A stretch of 64,000 nucleotides of DNA from Rhizophagus clarus (GCA_015698045.1 BLAL01000239.1:124001-188000); one strand, 5' to 3'; counted from the first letter of the stretch, positions 44,617-58,243 are shown. Notes: generated by a model not told the origin, from the letters alone. Program-made: numbers and translations.

Positions 44617-47600
44617 TAATTTCACGAATCTTTTTCTTTTCTTTGAATTATAATATAGTACATCAATGTTTAACGAAAAATTCGAATTGAACAAAAAAAA
44701 AAGGAACATTTTTTATCATTTCATTTGTAACTTTTTTCATCGGTCTTTTTTTTATTTTCATTTAAAGAAAAAAGGAAAAAAAAAAGAAAAAAATAAAAAT
44801 AAAAAAAAAAAAAAAAAAAAAGAAAAAAAAACACAGGTTTCCGAGCGAGATAAATACGAACTTCAAAAAAATTCTTTTTGTATATAACATCGATTTAGTA
44901 TTTTTCTCTCTTATTACCGTCGGATATATGTATTATATATATATCATTTTGTTTAGTTAGTAGTATTTTTTTTTTTTTAATTTTCACGAACAATTTACTT
45001 CAATTTTAATTCATTCACAACAATCAATCATATACAATTCATATATATTATCATCATCAAAAAATTATCCAACTCCTAATTCTCGTTTTGACATTTTTGT
45101 AAGTAGTAATTTAACCTCGTTATAAAAAATTTATCGTCAGTTTCTCTTTAACAATAACAAAAAAACAAAAACAAAACAAAAACACTTTAGTATCTTTTAT
45201 ATACGATTACATTAATTTTTTTTAAGGTGACGTTGGAGTAATAATTAGTTTGGAAAGATTTGATGTAGGGTTGAAAAAAAAAAGAAAAAGATAAAAAAAA
45301 AAAAAAAAATATATATATAAAAAAAAGTTCTTTTTTTTGTAAATCTTTATTTATGTAAATGTTTTTCTTGTAGTCTTTAAGTTTTTAGTTCCTTCGAGTC
45401 TTTTTTTTTTTTTGTAATATACTTTTTTTTACTTACATAGTAAAATAAAAAATTTTTCATTAAAAAAAAATTGAAGTTAAATGTTACATCGTGTTTATCG
45501 TGTTTCAATGACGTCATTGTTGTTAAGCTTTAAAATTTATCAAGTTAATGGCATGTTTCATTGATTTTCCGTGTAACCTTGTATGAAGGGCTTTATTTTT
45601 TCTTTCTATTCGTTAAATGAAAATCAGAAGATATTTTATATATAAAATTTATGGTTATTAAAAAACTTTTTTAAATAAAAAAACCATTTATTTACAAATT
45701 ATTTATAAATTTGGTATACATTCAAAGAATTCCTTTTCTGTATAGAAGATAAATTTATATTCGTTCCCCTTATTATTATTACATTGGAGACTCCAAATAC
45801 CCCAAATAAAAAACCAAATAAAAACAATACTTTATACTTTAAATGATTTTAAGCCGACGATTGATTATAATTGGATGATAATTTATTATTACGTAAAAAA
45901 AAAAAAAATATTTGTCGTCGGCCGCAGATTTGTATAATCGAAAGCCGAAATAAAAAAAAAAATAAGTTTAAAGTAAAAGAAATTTCTATCGGTTATTATG
46001 TATTTATTTGAATAAGTGTTACAAAGAATTATAAAAATGGTGTGCAGTAAGCATATTCGTACATCAATACATGCGTTAGTTAATAAGAATATGCTTCATA
46101 AATCATAATACTGTATTATTATTTATTTATTTTTATTTTTTTTTTTTTTATTTCAAAACTCTTTTTTGTCTAAACTTTAACATTTTTACGCATTGACAAT
46201 TTCTTTTTTGTTATTTGTTCATACTTTCTATTAAAAAAGTTATTTCGCCACGCATTTTTCTTTATTTTATTTTTATATTGTTTACAAACGGATTGTCTTA
46301 ATTTATTTATTTTAAGGAGTAAAAAAAAAAAAAAAAAAAAAGAGAACCATTAAAAAACAAAATTATTTTCTGATAAGGAACTTTTTAAAATCCCTTGTTA
46401 ACTTTTTGTATTATTATTTATCTAATATTGATTCTGTGAATAGAATTTATTTCGTAAAATTTATTCATTTAAACATTAAAACGTGATTTTTTTTTTCTCT
46501 TTAAAATATTATTATTATTATTATTACAAGGGGATCTACCTTTATTCCGCGTATTTACGGTAATTAATATTACCCCACAGTATTTATAATATTTATACAA
46601 ACAAAAGGTTGGAAAAACACAGAAAAAAAAATAATAAACCATATGACTCCACAATAATCAAGTTTAATTTGTTGATTGTTACATAATTACATAATGTTAA
46701 TCGGTAAAATACCTGTTTTCCGAGGTGTATGTTTTTCGGATAAGCCCGGATTGGTATAGAAGGAAATTAAGTTATACTTAAATTCCCCCAATTTTTATTA
46801 TTTATTTGGGCTTTTTTTTTTTTTAAAAAAAAAAAAAAAAAGGGAAAAAAAAGAAAAGAAAAAAAAGAAAAAAAAAATCTTGATAAATTTTTTTAAAAAT
46901 GTATAAATTATTTGTTTATTTGTGACGAGATTATGCGTGATTATTTTTTTTTTTACACAAAAAAAAAAAAAACTTGTTAGAAGGAGGAAAAAAAAAAAAA
47001 AAAAAAAAAAAAGGAAAAGAAAGAAAAATTAAAAATTAAAAAAAAAAAAATAAAATAAAATAAAATAAAAAATATAATAAAATTCTTCTTTGACGTGAAA
47101 GGTGGGTTGCTTATTATCGGATGGTTTAATTGATGATGAAATTAAAAAAAAACTTATGTAATATATGTAATATAACGTCAGATATAAATTAAACAAAAAA
47201 ATTAAATGTTGACAAACTAAATTGACAACTAAAAAAATCGCCGCGTTATTTTCGTTATTATCTTTCACGTGCTTGAACAAAAATTTTTTTTCTACATGTT
47301 CCGCAGCAATTTTTTTTTCCATTTCACGTGAAACGTAAAGAGATAGGGTACTTTGGACCCCTATAAAAAAAAAAAAAAATCTCGATATTCTCGATATTGT
47401 GAATAAAAAAGGTTTGAACCTTATAATAACAAAAGCCTTCTTGACTTATAAAAATTAATATATTCCTATGAAACCATAATAATCATTTTTCAATAAAATT
47501 TAAAGTAAACAATTCTAGAAATTTCTTTTCTTGAACGAGAACTTCTCTTATCTTGCGTTATCTGTCATAATTTTTTACGCTTTGATTCATTTTATTTTGG

Positions 47601-48830
47601 TTAGTTGTGGGAAAAAAATCATTTATTGTTATTATTATTATTATTATTATTAAAAATTTTTTTCGTTAACTTGTTTACAAACAAGTTTTGATTATGAGAT
47701 TAGAATGATTTAAATTACAAAGTACGGGATGTGTAAGATATTTTTTTTTCTGCAAAAAAAAAAATTTTTTTTTTTTTTTTTCAAACTTTTCAAACGTAAG
47801 TCGTACACACGGACTATCTAACGAAAAAGAAAAAGAAAAAAAAATTTTTTTTTTTCTTCTTTCTTATCACTATCTTAGGTTACGCGTTTATCATGTAATA
47901 TGTCAGTATGTATCTATATATACAGCATGTTGATGATCCAAGACTGATTTAACCCTAGTATAAAATCAATAACAGGTTTTTAAAGTTTTTTTTTTTTTTT
48001 TTTAATTTATCTAAAATTATTAAAAGAAAAAGTGTATGATATTGTACAAATATGTATATATATTTATATATTTATTATATAAAAAAAAAAAAAAAACTTG
48101 ATAATTCGGCCTATTTCCGGTCTACTTATGACCATTTATCTAGAAAATGATACTTATTTTAAGGAGAAAAACCGAATATGAACATTAACAAGATTTTTTT
48201 TTTTTTTTTTTGCTAATTTTTCGTAGCGAACTCAATATTGCTCCTTACATTTTTTTTTAGAGATCATTTGCAACATTTTCAAGTAAAATTTCCTGTATTG
48301 CTTAATAAACTTCTCTATGAGAAAATAATACTCCCAAATTAACCATAACGTTTTAAGTACGTTGATACATTCAGAAAACAGGTCAAAATTTTGAGATTCT
48401 TTCTTTATTACTTCATATTTTCGCAAAGAAAAAAAAAAAAAAATTTGATAATAAAAAAACTAATAAATATTCAGGGGTACATCAAAATCATCAACTGATC
48501 CTCGTGATAGTATTCAATCAATCACCTTACTTTCTTTTGACTAAGCCAAGTTGACCAATTAAATAATTCCGGAATTATCTTTCCTGATTTGTAATATCAT
48601 TCCGTAATATTTTTGTCGGCTGGATTATATAATATTGGTTGCTTATGGCGAAGGTAATTGGCCATGTGTTGTTTGTGTAGCAAGCGGGGATTTTTTTTTC
48701 GATTAAGTAATTTATACAAAAAAAAAATTAGATTTCCCTTTGAAATACTATTTATTATACCATTATGATCAACTTAATAAAATTAATTTACATTCCATCT
48801 TCTTGGTTATGATATCATTAAATTACGTGA
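44617..48830. other. 3' flank and gene-poor stretch
   Basis: Homopolymer-rich (A-runs near 44790-44830, 45290-45310, 46320-46340, 46820-46870, 46985-47015; T-runs near 48190-48210). A (TTA)n tract lies at about 47627-47650. No gene supported; reading frames here are driven by A/T runs. Confidence 0.5.
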
Positions 48831-48833
48831 ACT

Positions 48834-48909
48834 ATGAAAATTATGAAAATTATGAAAATTACGAAAATTATGAAAATTATGAAACTTGATGAAACATTAT
48901 GAAAATTAT
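48834..48909 (+). repeat. ATGAAAATT 9-bp tandem repeat
   Basis: Five contiguous copies, one with ACG in place of ATG, then a variant ATGAAACTTGATGAAACATT and one more copy. Confidence 0.9.
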
Positions 48910-49949
48910 ATACGAAAAATATTAAGTATCTGATATTTACGAATCATTCCATTTTTAAAACTACTCATTCTATTCACTCTAACCATTATTGTTATTAAAT
49001 AGAAATTTTACGTACTTGTAATTTTTCTGTAAATATCAGCACTTTACCAAGAATAGCTTGTTTGATTCAACTTTTACCATCTAAAAATAGAAAAAAAAAA
49101 ATCTTAAGTTATAAACGTTTTTATATAGATTACCATTTTTGTTGTTGAATTGGTCTTTAATGGAAATTCATTCCCCTACGACATTCTTTCCTCAAAGAAT
49201 TGTTATTTCGTACCACATGACATCCTTTGCTTGTGATTTTCATCTCAGTGATATAATCTTTTTTTCTTTATAATAAAGTAAAAGTGATGTACCTAATCCT
49301 TTTAATATCACTCTGTGATTATCCTGTACAAAAATCATTTGAGATTCTTTGTTTTCTGTCGTGGCAAATTTATCAGTGATTTTATCACATTATAGATAAA
49401 TATTTACAATCTATTTTAGGTTTAAGTTAAACGTCAAACACGTTAGGTAAATCTTTAGGTGTACCGTGTATAGCACATCATATCCGTGTATAGAGCACAT
49501 CATATGTAAGAGAAAAGTCCAATTGTTTCACTTTAGATTATTTAGAAAAAGATTAGGTTTCATAATTTTAGACAAAGATGTTTGACAAAGATGTTTTTTT
49601 TTCTCGGAAAATGTTTTTGATTTGAAATACTTTTAATACTTTTATCTCGGAAAATATCACCGGTTTATTACTTTATTAGATAGTTAGTTTTTTTATCTCT
49701 CGGATCTGAAACAAAGAATTAATAATCATAAAAAGTTTTACCCTAGATTTTCGTAGTTCTGTTTCATGTTGATTAAGATTTTCGAACATGGTTGCGATCA
49801 GTTACTAATTTAATCATTAGTTGTTGTTGCTATTAGGCTAAGATTACTGTACACTTTTTTTTTTTTTTAGCCACAACTGCGCAAAATTATGAAAGTGGCT
49901 GTGCCATTGTGTGGCACATAATCCATTATCTCGGGCATTCTAAATCATT

Positions 49950-50009
49950 AATATGGATATCAATATGAACATTAATATGGATACTAATATGGATGTTAAT
50001 ATGGACTAA
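49950..50009 (+). repeat. 12-bp tandem repeat AATATGGATRYT
   Basis: Five imperfect copies (AATATGGATATC, AATATGAACATT, AATATGGATACT, AATATGGATGTT, AATATGGACTAA). Confidence 0.85.
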
Positions 50010-52734
50010 TAAATTATTTAATATAACTCTTTATACATTGTTTTTTTTTTTTTTTTTTTATAATTTTTTCTAACACTTTCTCGAGTTTTAATTTTAATGT
50101 TGGCTAAAGAATATATTTGACTAGTTAAAATTAATACTGGAAAAAATATGCGCATATCACTTATGTGGTAGTCAGCCACAATGCAAAATGCAAAGTGCTG
50201 ATGCAGCTGCGCCGCACCGCCGCACTACATGTTGCTTTGGTTAAAGAAATTTGCTTAAAAAGAGATCAATCAATCGCGTCATTGTTTACATCCATCTAAG
50301 CTTGTAAAAGTTAATTTACTAGAAATTTTTCATTGTGTAATAATGGTTTTATTCAATTGGTAAAATTAATTTTTTATAGATATGCGTGAATTTACGCCCA
50401 ATGTTTTTAAGTTATTCTTAGAATGTGGTGCAACGTTTACTAACTTTAGTAAATTTTCTTTCAAAAAAAAAAAATTATTTTATTCCGAATTTGTAATAAG
50501 ATTATTATTTTCTTTTTCATTCCTCTCAGTCAAATCTTAACAGTGTTACAAAAAATGACTCAAACAATCTACAATTTATGGTAATAACATAATGACAAAT
50601 GTACTTCATGAGAAAAAATTTCCGCAGTGGAATTTCATTGAGGTAGGTATAAATGATTGTGTTGTACACTTCTCTTTTATATGCAATGCGCATAATGTTA
50701 GTATTTTGTAATCGGAAAAATCTTCCGAACATTTAAACTTTGTCTCCTTGGTCCCTTGGTCAAGGAATAAAATATTAAAAAAGAATTTTCATGGGTTTTT
50801 CTTATAAAGAGTTAATTTTTTGGCGTTTGTTTTTTCATTAAAAACGTGGCTGCTCATATCATGTGTTTTAGTGTGTTTTTTTTTTAATAACTCTTTTTTA
50901 AATTTCTTATTCTTTTAAGCCCCTAACCCCTAATTGGTTCGGATGAAAATCTGACAATTGCCGTAATTCCGCGGAAATACCGTAAGAACTAGCGGAATTA
51001 TAAATCTTTTAAGGGAATATTAGTGATACTAAAATTAGAAATGGTAAAAAAATTTGGCGTAATTATTTGAGCTTTAAAGGGTATATATGCGTTTTTTTTT
51101 TTCGTTTGTCATATGAATCGTCAGAAGACCAATAAATGTGTCACAATAAAAAAAAATCTTTTCACCTTTTTTTTTTTTTTTTTTTAGCGTGACAATAATG
51201 AAATAATGAAAAGTGATAATCTGCGAGATTACGAAAAGTTTTTTTTTTCCTCGCTTCATTATTTGTTATTTTTTTTTTTTTATTTATTTATTTCTATGAA
51301 TAATATTAAATATTATATTATTTTAGGAAAAAAAAAATAAATAATAAAAAAAATAAAAAATAAATTATAGATTAAATCGTTTTAATCATACAACCCGATT
51401 AATCATATCTATGTTTTATTACCATTTATTACCAAAAAGTAACAAAAAGACCCTTTTTTAAGGAATAATAACAATAACATGTATATATTATGTATGATTT
51501 CAATAAATTATTAGATGACATACAGTACCTGTTTAAACGATTTTAATTATTATTATTATTTGTTTAGTGTACAACATGTGTTATGTGTATCGGCCTTAAA
51601 AATAAAATTTCTTTTTGAAGATATTAATCAAAGATATTGTTTTTGGTGTGGATTATTTTGGCGTGGAAAAACTAAAAAAAAAACGGATTTTTATATATGC
51701 GTGTTTTTTTTGGTATTAAAGGATAATTGTTTTGAGATCGAAAAAGGTAAAATAAATAAAGTTGCGGTTAAGTTTAACAATGTATGTTTTAATACCATAA
51801 AGGAATAGACTCGGTTTATCAATGACATATAAATGACGCGCTAGATCAAATTATCGGATATGTAAAATACGGGAGGTTTTTTTTTTTTGGCGGCATCTTA
51901 TTTTGATTCAAATAATTATAACAGGTTTAAAGTCAAGATTTCTCAGTAATCCTGTTAAGGTATTGATAAATAAACTAAAAATCTAAATCTAGGAAATTTG
52001 AAAGAGAAATTTCCCCACAAAAAAGATTTATTTTTATTTTTTTTTATAGATCAGATTTTTGTACTCATAATAAATAAACTAGTTCTTATCTGTTATTTAG
52101 ATTTCTTTGTTTATAATTTCGTACTTAAATGTTTTGCATCAAATTGCAGAAATGAAAAAAAAAAAAATTCGTTGAATCAAATAAACCTGTTGCAAAAATA
52201 GTAAAAATCTATAAAAAAAACACACACATATATATATTTATATTTATTTATGTATACAATATGTGAATTATGTGACTATTATATTTATATATATATACAG
52301 TACATATATAAGTATATATATTGTATGATTTCCCTTAAAAATTTATCACGTTCGTCACGAAAAAAAGAAAAACCCTTAAAGCTACTGCGCCATGATCCGT
52401 AAGTTCACGTGTTTTTTTTTATAAATTGTAAAAAAAAAATATGACAGAAAAAAGTTTTTTTTCGTTTTTTTTTTTCAAATTTCAATTCTTTCATGAATTC
52501 TTACGAAACGAAAAAAATTTTTTTTTTTTTTTTAGAATGTTTTTTTTTTTAGAACAAGAAATATTACTAAATTTATATTATTGTTTATATGCACAAAAAA
52601 ATAGTTATTTAACAATTCTAAAAAAGGATTTGAGGCGACAGAGAGATTTGGTCAGGTGACACACACATAACTAAATGTACTTTAAATTCTATCGTTAAGA
52701 AACTAGAATACGCCACTAGCCACATCTTTTATCT
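50010..52734. other. Gene-poor stretch
   Basis: A short less-AT block at 50165-50235 (GC-richer, with CGCCGCAC) and an inverted pair AATTCCGC (50965-50972) / GCGGAATT (50992-50999) are the only structures seen. The frame 51515-51808 includes CFWCGLFWRGK but is AT-driven and not supported. TATA-type microsatellites lie at 52220-52325. Confidence 0.4.
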
Positions 52735-53230
52735 CTTATCAACATCATGCAAGATATGATAGATATGATACATAGAATCTGATACACACATGATACGATA
52801 CTGATACGATACATGTAGGATACATATATATAGGATACGATATACAGTATATAGGATACGATACATAGGTAGGTCACAATGCATACAGGATACGACACAA
52901 TACACACAGCATACAGGATACGAAACAATGCTTACAGGATAGACAGGAAACAATACATACAAGACACAATACATACGATACATAATATGTACAGGATATA
53001 GTTCGCTAAGAAATATAAAATTCATTCACACGGAATTCATAAACAAGACGAAAATAGAATACAATATATACAAGGCATATCACGCACTATGCTATACTAA
53101 CTTCACTAATTCACCAAGTACGATACATATATACACATACATTACGACACTAACCCCATACATATAAGGCACATTGCGTGCATAATGCATACGGGTACGT
53201 TAACACTACTATACATACATACAAGGACTA
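52735..53230 (+). repeat. GATACA-type cryptic satellite next to the F-box gene
   Basis: About 500 bp of GATACGATA, GGATACGA, ACATACA, CACAATACA and related words without a fixed period, sharply distinct from the flanking DNA. It ends about 25 bp before the stop codon of the minus-strand F-box gene, so it would be that gene's 3' untranslated and downstream region. The three overlapping minus-strand frames here are Y/I/V/S/C repeats, not genes. Confidence 0.85.
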
Positions 53231-53255
53231 ATTCACTACACTGACCACTGCTACA

Positions 53256-54848
53256 CTACCATATCATTTCAACTAATTTAAGATTATCAAAATCATAATT
53301 ATTCTCTTGGATGCTAAAACCTTTCAAGATCCTACCATGAAATTCTGAAAATATTTGAACCATAATTTCTAAATCTTTAATATTTCCATCACAAGAAATT
53401 TTTAATACTTTCAAAAATGTGATACACTTCTCTATAACCGTTTCAAATATATTTAATGATATTCTCCAATTTGATATATTTAATTCTACAAGATTTGAAG
53501 AACAAAGGTGAGTGAATTCATTCATAAATGGATCCGCTAAAAATTTTGGTTTTCCATCACATCCTACATGAATTTTTTGTAAATTTTTACATTGACTCAT
53601 TATTTTTAATAATAATAACATGTTATTCCTATCCTTAATATTTACGAAAATGTTTACCAAATTATAACAATTCTCCGAAAATGAAAGTAAAATTCCTGGT
53701 ATCCTTGAAAGATCTTGATTTAATTGAATCTCTTTTAAGTTCTTTCCATTATTTCTTATAAATACTTTCATATTTTCTAAAGCATCTCTTGTAAAATTAC
53801 AACAAGTAAATTCTATAATTTCAAGTTCAGGGTATTGAATATTCGTTAAAATATTATTAGGATGATTAAAATCAATCAATATAAAAGATAATTTCTTTAA
53901 CTTTTTACATTTCTTCAAATATTTTAATTCATCATCAGTAATAATATCTCCATGAATTTTAAAAATTTCCAAAGATTCTTGTACCATTCCTTTTAAACCT
54001 TTCATAGTATCTCTTCCAAAATTTGTTACCGTTGAATAAGTTAAAGATTTAAGATTCTTTTGAATTTGTAATAATTCTTTTATATTCTTTGATTTTAAAT
54101 CATCATTCCATGTTGAGTAAATCGAATTCTCCCAAGGATAAATTTTCAAATGATTTATCTCACGTGAACATTCTTTAATCTTATCAATTATGAATGCTTT
54201 ATGAAAATTTCCATCACATACGAATTCTTTTAACCCAATAAAACATCTATTATCTTCCTTTATACCTTTAAAAAGGATACTAAAATAATCATTAGGAATA
54301 AAAAAAGTTTTTTCATAGTGATTCTTATTGATATCTATAAATAGATTTTCTATCCCTTTGCTTCTTTTTATAATGATATAAAAGATTGATTCAAAAAATG
54401 CCAATATTTCTTGTCCTTCGTTAGAATACGTATGATATATGGAATGATCATAAATAAAATATTCATTGTTATTAATAAAATGATTCCTTTCTAGGTTTGG
54501 ACGTAATGGTTTATTATTATTCAACCATATTTTAATCAACTTGAATAATTCATTAAAATCCATTTGTTTAATAAAGTATGGATAATCAAATAATATCTTT
54601 GTAGGAATCAAATCTTTTATTTTAAGGATATTTTTTTGTTTTTCATCAATATAAAATAAAATTATTGTAATTATTTTATATAAATTTTTAAAAGGATATT
54701 TTACGTTGAAAGGTTTCTTCCATAAATATGAAATTCCAACCTGAAGCCAATCTTTATTGATTAATATTATAGAATGTAATGTATTTATATCATCATCTTC
54801 AACGTAACTAAGAATTTCTGTCATAATTTCAATTAATAATTTAGGCAT
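53256..54848 (-). CDS. F-box protein with LRR-like C-terminal region, 530 aa
   Basis: Single exon, intact. The N terminus PKLLIEIMTEILSYVEDDD, then the SIILINKDWLQVGISYLWKK stretch, matches the F-box pattern (leucine-rich helix, ILSY-like turn, INK-W and LW-K ending at about residue 46), which binds Skp1 in SCF ubiquitin ligases. The remainder shows irregular repeats of LxxLxxLxIxxN type (for example LKKLSFILIDFN, ELEIIEFTCCNF, LVELNISNW), consistent with a degenerate LRR substrate-binding part. The length fits the large F-box family expanded in Glomeromycotina. Start: first ATG after a T/A homopolymer leader. Coding DNA is AT-rich (many AAA, AAT, ATT codons). The target protein cannot be predicted. 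Confidence 0.88.
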   Translation of the reverse strand: MPKLLIEIMTEILSYVEDDDINTLHSIILINKDWLQVGISYLWKKPFNVKYPFKNLYKIITIILFYIDEKQKNILKIKDLIPTKILFDYPYFIKQMDFNELFKLIKIWLNNNKPLRPNLERNHFINNNEYFIYDHSIYHTYSNEGQEILAFFESIFYIIIKRSKGIENLFIDINKNHYEKTFFIPNDYFSILFKGIKEDNRCFIGLKEFVCDGNFHKAFIIDKIKECSREINHLKIYPWENSIYSTWNDDLKSKNIKELLQIQKNLKSLTYSTVTNFGRDTMKGLKGMVQESLEIFKIHGDIITDDELKYLKKCKKLKKLSFILIDFNHPNNILTNIQYPELEIIEFTCCNFTRDALENMKVFIRNNGKNLKEIQLNQDLSRIPGILLSFSENCYNLVNIFVNIKDRNNMLLLLKIMSQCKNLQKIHVGCDGKPKFLADPFMNEFTHLCSSNLVELNISNWRISLNIFETVIEKCITFLKVLKISCDGNIKDLEIMVQIFSEFHGRILKGFSIQENNYDFDNLKLVEMIW

Positions 54849-56182
54849 TTGTTAATTTTTTTTTTTTTTTTTAAAAAAAGAAAAAAGCCGTTGTGGGTTA
54901 AAGAAGTTTGTAGATCAATTGATTTGCTTACCGACAATAGCGTAGTTTATTTAAATTTCAAGACGTCATATCTATATGATCTAATGATGGATATTAACTT
55001 AAGTTGGTAAAATCTCTTTACACGGAAAATACACGAGATGACCAAAAATAACAATCGTCGGTTTTTAATTTCTTGCTTTCGTTCAAGAATATTGTTATTA
55101 TTGGATATACGTTCAGATTTCTTTAACATAAACATTAACCAAAATCATCAATCAACAAACAAATATGGATGATAGACTACATGTGATAATACACTCCACA
55201 GTCCGATGACTTGCACAACAGAATTCAAAAAAACACTTTTAAAATAGAACCGTTTTAAACTTGATAAAGGAAAGGTGATAAAAACATTTGATCCATTATT
55301 TGCTCGCGTGACAGTTCTCATATGTTGTTTAAAAGGTAATGTAAATTTGGAAAATTATATTATTAAGAAAAGAATCTTTGCAATTTTATATCCTTTCAAA
55401 ATTATACCTTTTCAAAAAAATAAGAATATCGTCTAACGCTATCGTCATATATTGTCATATATTGTCATATATTGTACTACTCCGAAATGCACAGTTTAAA
55501 CGATCTCTTGGAATTTCCATCATTGCGTAGGAAGTTACGCAATCAACTATTCCTTACTCGGGCCTTTATTTAACCATTATTTAAAAATGTATAGATATAC
55601 TGCATATGCAATACTATATATGTATAAGCGTATATTATGTATCGTAATAGTCGTAAATATATCATAAATATTTTTTTATGCGTTCTCATCGTTCTTCACC
55701 GAAGATTTTTTTGAGGAATCTTCAGGAATACAGCGCTATCTTTGAAGGATTATCTCACGTAATTTAAATTTTAAGCAGTGTTATGATACAAGTTTAATTT
55801 TTTATACCATAAAAAGAGGAATATTTACCCATTTGCGATTATTCCATTTGCGATTATTAAAAAAACTATTAACAAGATTAATAAGCAGCAATTCTTACAT
55901 GTCTAAAATTATTAAAAATTATTAATCATTTGTTTACGTTCGCTTAAAACTTATCCGAATTCAATTATCTATTATCCAATTAAGATTTTCAAAATATTAT
56001 TATTATTAAAATAAATAAAATAATCAGGATATAAGCCAGAATGGAATCAGGATGTACATCAACGAATAGATTTTAAATGGGTTAATTAAAAAACTTTGAT
56101 CAAAAAAAAAACATATAAATTTGCCTTATCAACCTTTGGTTTTCTCATTAAAAGTTATTCAATCGATTTTCAATAAAATAAG
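54849..56182. other. Intergenic region between F-box and AKR genes
   Basis: Holds both 5' regions (divergent genes). An 11-bp tandem GTCATATATT(G) x3 lies at about 55444-55475. No gene supported. Confidence 0.5.
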
Positions 56183-57629
56183 ATGGTTCTTCCAACTCGT
56201 GAATTAGGTAAAACTGGAGTTCAAGTTCCAGTAATTGGTCTGGGATGTATGGTATGTATCAATACATTTGTTTTTTCTAATTTTTTTTTTTTTATTTTTT
56301 GTTTTTGTTAAAAAAAAGAGAAATGTATTTATTATAGGGAATGAGTGATTTTTATGGACCATCTGATGAGAAAGAAAATATCAATGTATTAAACAAATCG
56401 ATTGATCTAGGAAGTTATTTTTGGGATACTGCGGTATATCGATTTTTATAAAATATCATTACATCAAATTCCTTTAGTTAATAGCGTATGATCATGATTT
56501 TAGGATATGTACGGAAGTGGTGCCAATGAGAAACTTGTTTCAAAAGTTCTTAAAGAACGTCGAAATGAAGTATTTATTTGTACAAAGTTTGGTATTATTC
56601 GAGGCCCGAATGGAGAATTTGAGGGTATAAGAGGTGATCGTGAATACATTCGTCAAGCTTGTGAAAAATCTTTGGAGAGACTTGGAGTAGATTGTATCGA
56701 TCTTTATTATCAAATTCGCGTAGATGTTAATACGTAAGTAAAACATGAAATCGTGCTCAAAAAAAAAAAAAATAATTATTAATCACTTTATTTTATCAAT
56801 AAAAAGGCCTATTGAAGAAACTGTTTCCGCTATGGCAGAACTTGTTAAAGAAGGTAAAGTAAAATATCTTGGGCTCTCGGAATGCTCCGCGGAGACTCTT
56901 CGACGCGCTTACAAAGTTCATCCTATTGCGGCTCTACAGGTATGTGTATAACTTTCTAACAAAAATTTGTAGTTTAACAAACAAATTAATTTATTATGTT
57001 TTTCTAAGATCGAATATGGTCCATGGACGCTTGATATTGAACAAAATGGAATTTTTGACGCATGTCGTGAATTAGGCGTCACAATTGTAGCTTACGGTTC
57101 ACTTGGAGGTGGTTTTTTAACAGGAAAATATAAATCACTTGATGATTTTGATCCAACTGATAATAGAAGACATAGACCACGTTTCATGGGTGATAATTTT
57201 AAAAAGAATTGGGAGATTGTAGAAAAAATTAATGAATTTGCCACAAAGAAAGGTGTTACTTCAAGTCAAGTTTGTTTAGCTTGGGTTTTAGCTCAGGTAT
57301 TTAAATACTTTTTTACAATAAATTTATTTAAATAAACTTTAAATAAACGTTCTTTATTTTGATTTTTTAAAGGGAGATAATATTATTTCAATTCCTGGTA
57401 CAAGGAAAATTAAATATTTAGAGGAAAATATTGGTGCAACTAAAGTTCATCTTTCTCCTGAGGAAATATCCGAAATTCGTAAAATTATTGATTCCTTTGA
57501 AGTTATTGGTACTAGATACCCAGAACAACATTTAGCTGTAAGTATAAAAAAAAAAAAAAAGTATACATGCTGTTTATATTATTTAAACCTAATTTAAAAA
57601 ATTATATTTTCTAGGCATTGAATATATAA
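56183..57629 (+). CDS. Aldo/keto reductase, 7 exons, intact frame, catalytic His replaced
   Basis: NADPH-dependent carbonyl reductase of the YakC/AKR13-like type, probably cytosolic. Exons: 56183-56251, 56338-56433, 56504-56733, 56807-56939, 57009-57296, 57373-57537, 57615-57629; total 996 nt, 331 aa; all GT-AG and in phase. Motifs: [20 protein letters not shown] at the N terminus, [14 protein letters not shown] with catalytic Asp and Tyr, ICTKFG with the Lys, [19 protein letters not shown], and [16 protein letters not shown] for cofactor binding. The catalytic His position, usually in YYQHRVD, reads YYQIRVD (codon ATT), so the tetrad is incomplete. The last exon adds only ALNI. AATAAA signals follow at about 57743. 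Otherwise no lesion. Confidence 0.94.
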
Positions 57630-58105
57630 GAAGCATTAGGTGATTTCCGAAAATCGCGTAAATGAATTTAACAGTTAAAGAATAATTTTTTAGTATATAT
57701 CTAGTATATCTATAAATTGTATTTTTCTGCGGCTTAATTTATTGAATAAATAAAATTATAATCAAGTGAACTTTTGACCGCAGCATTCGACACATTTTTT
57801 GAATTGTTAATCATGTGGAATGGTTTTAGCTATAAATACCCCAAAATTTTTTTGTCGATTATCAAATTAGTATTTCGTATATATTATGAATCAGTATTAT
57901 TATAACTAAGAAATAAATAAATAAATAAATAAAATAAAAAAAATAATTCGTTGAATATTTAATATTACCTTGGAAATATAATAGCTTAGGTTTTTATATA
58001 TAACGGTATGATACTATAAAGAGAGATTCTAAAAATTATTTAATCGTTGAATTTATTTTTTTTTTTTTTTTAAAGAAAAAAAATTAACTGCTTTAATGAA
58101 ATTAT
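57630..58105. other. 3' flank of the AKR gene
   Basis: AT-rich with an (AAAT)n tract at about 57909-57935. No feature. Confidence 0.45.
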
Positions 58106-58243
58106 ACAGGTCTAGGTGGTTTCAATGATTCTATAGCATCTCTAGTTGATAATCTTGTTCCTGTAGATGTTGGAATAATTGATAAGGGCGAAAAAACGTA
58201 TTTATTAGATGTTAATTTTCATTCTCATTCTTCGTTTCAGTAA
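58106..58243 (+). pseudogene. Short coding-like remnant, unassigned
   Basis: 45 codons open to TAA (58241-58243) reading LGGFNDSIASLVDNL, then VPVDVGIIDKGEKTYLLD, after a TACAG acceptor-like site. A second fragment at 58535-58640 (MGVLHPMTDVSSNERI) is in the same general composition. Family not recognised; it may be a broken gene or chance. Confidence 0.3.

Noticed and set aside
50165..50235. GC-richer block with paired GTGG/CCGC words
   Set aside because: Searched by eye for inverted ends and target duplication; the pairing was too weak to call an element.
51515..51808. Frame containing CFWCGLFWRGK, suggestive of a zinc motif
   Set aside because: Single CxxC only, AT-driven composition, no splice or start support.
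52716..53025. Overlapping minus-strand frames rich in Y, I, V, S, C
   Set aside because: Products of the GATACA-type satellite; two frames look alike and neither has domain features.
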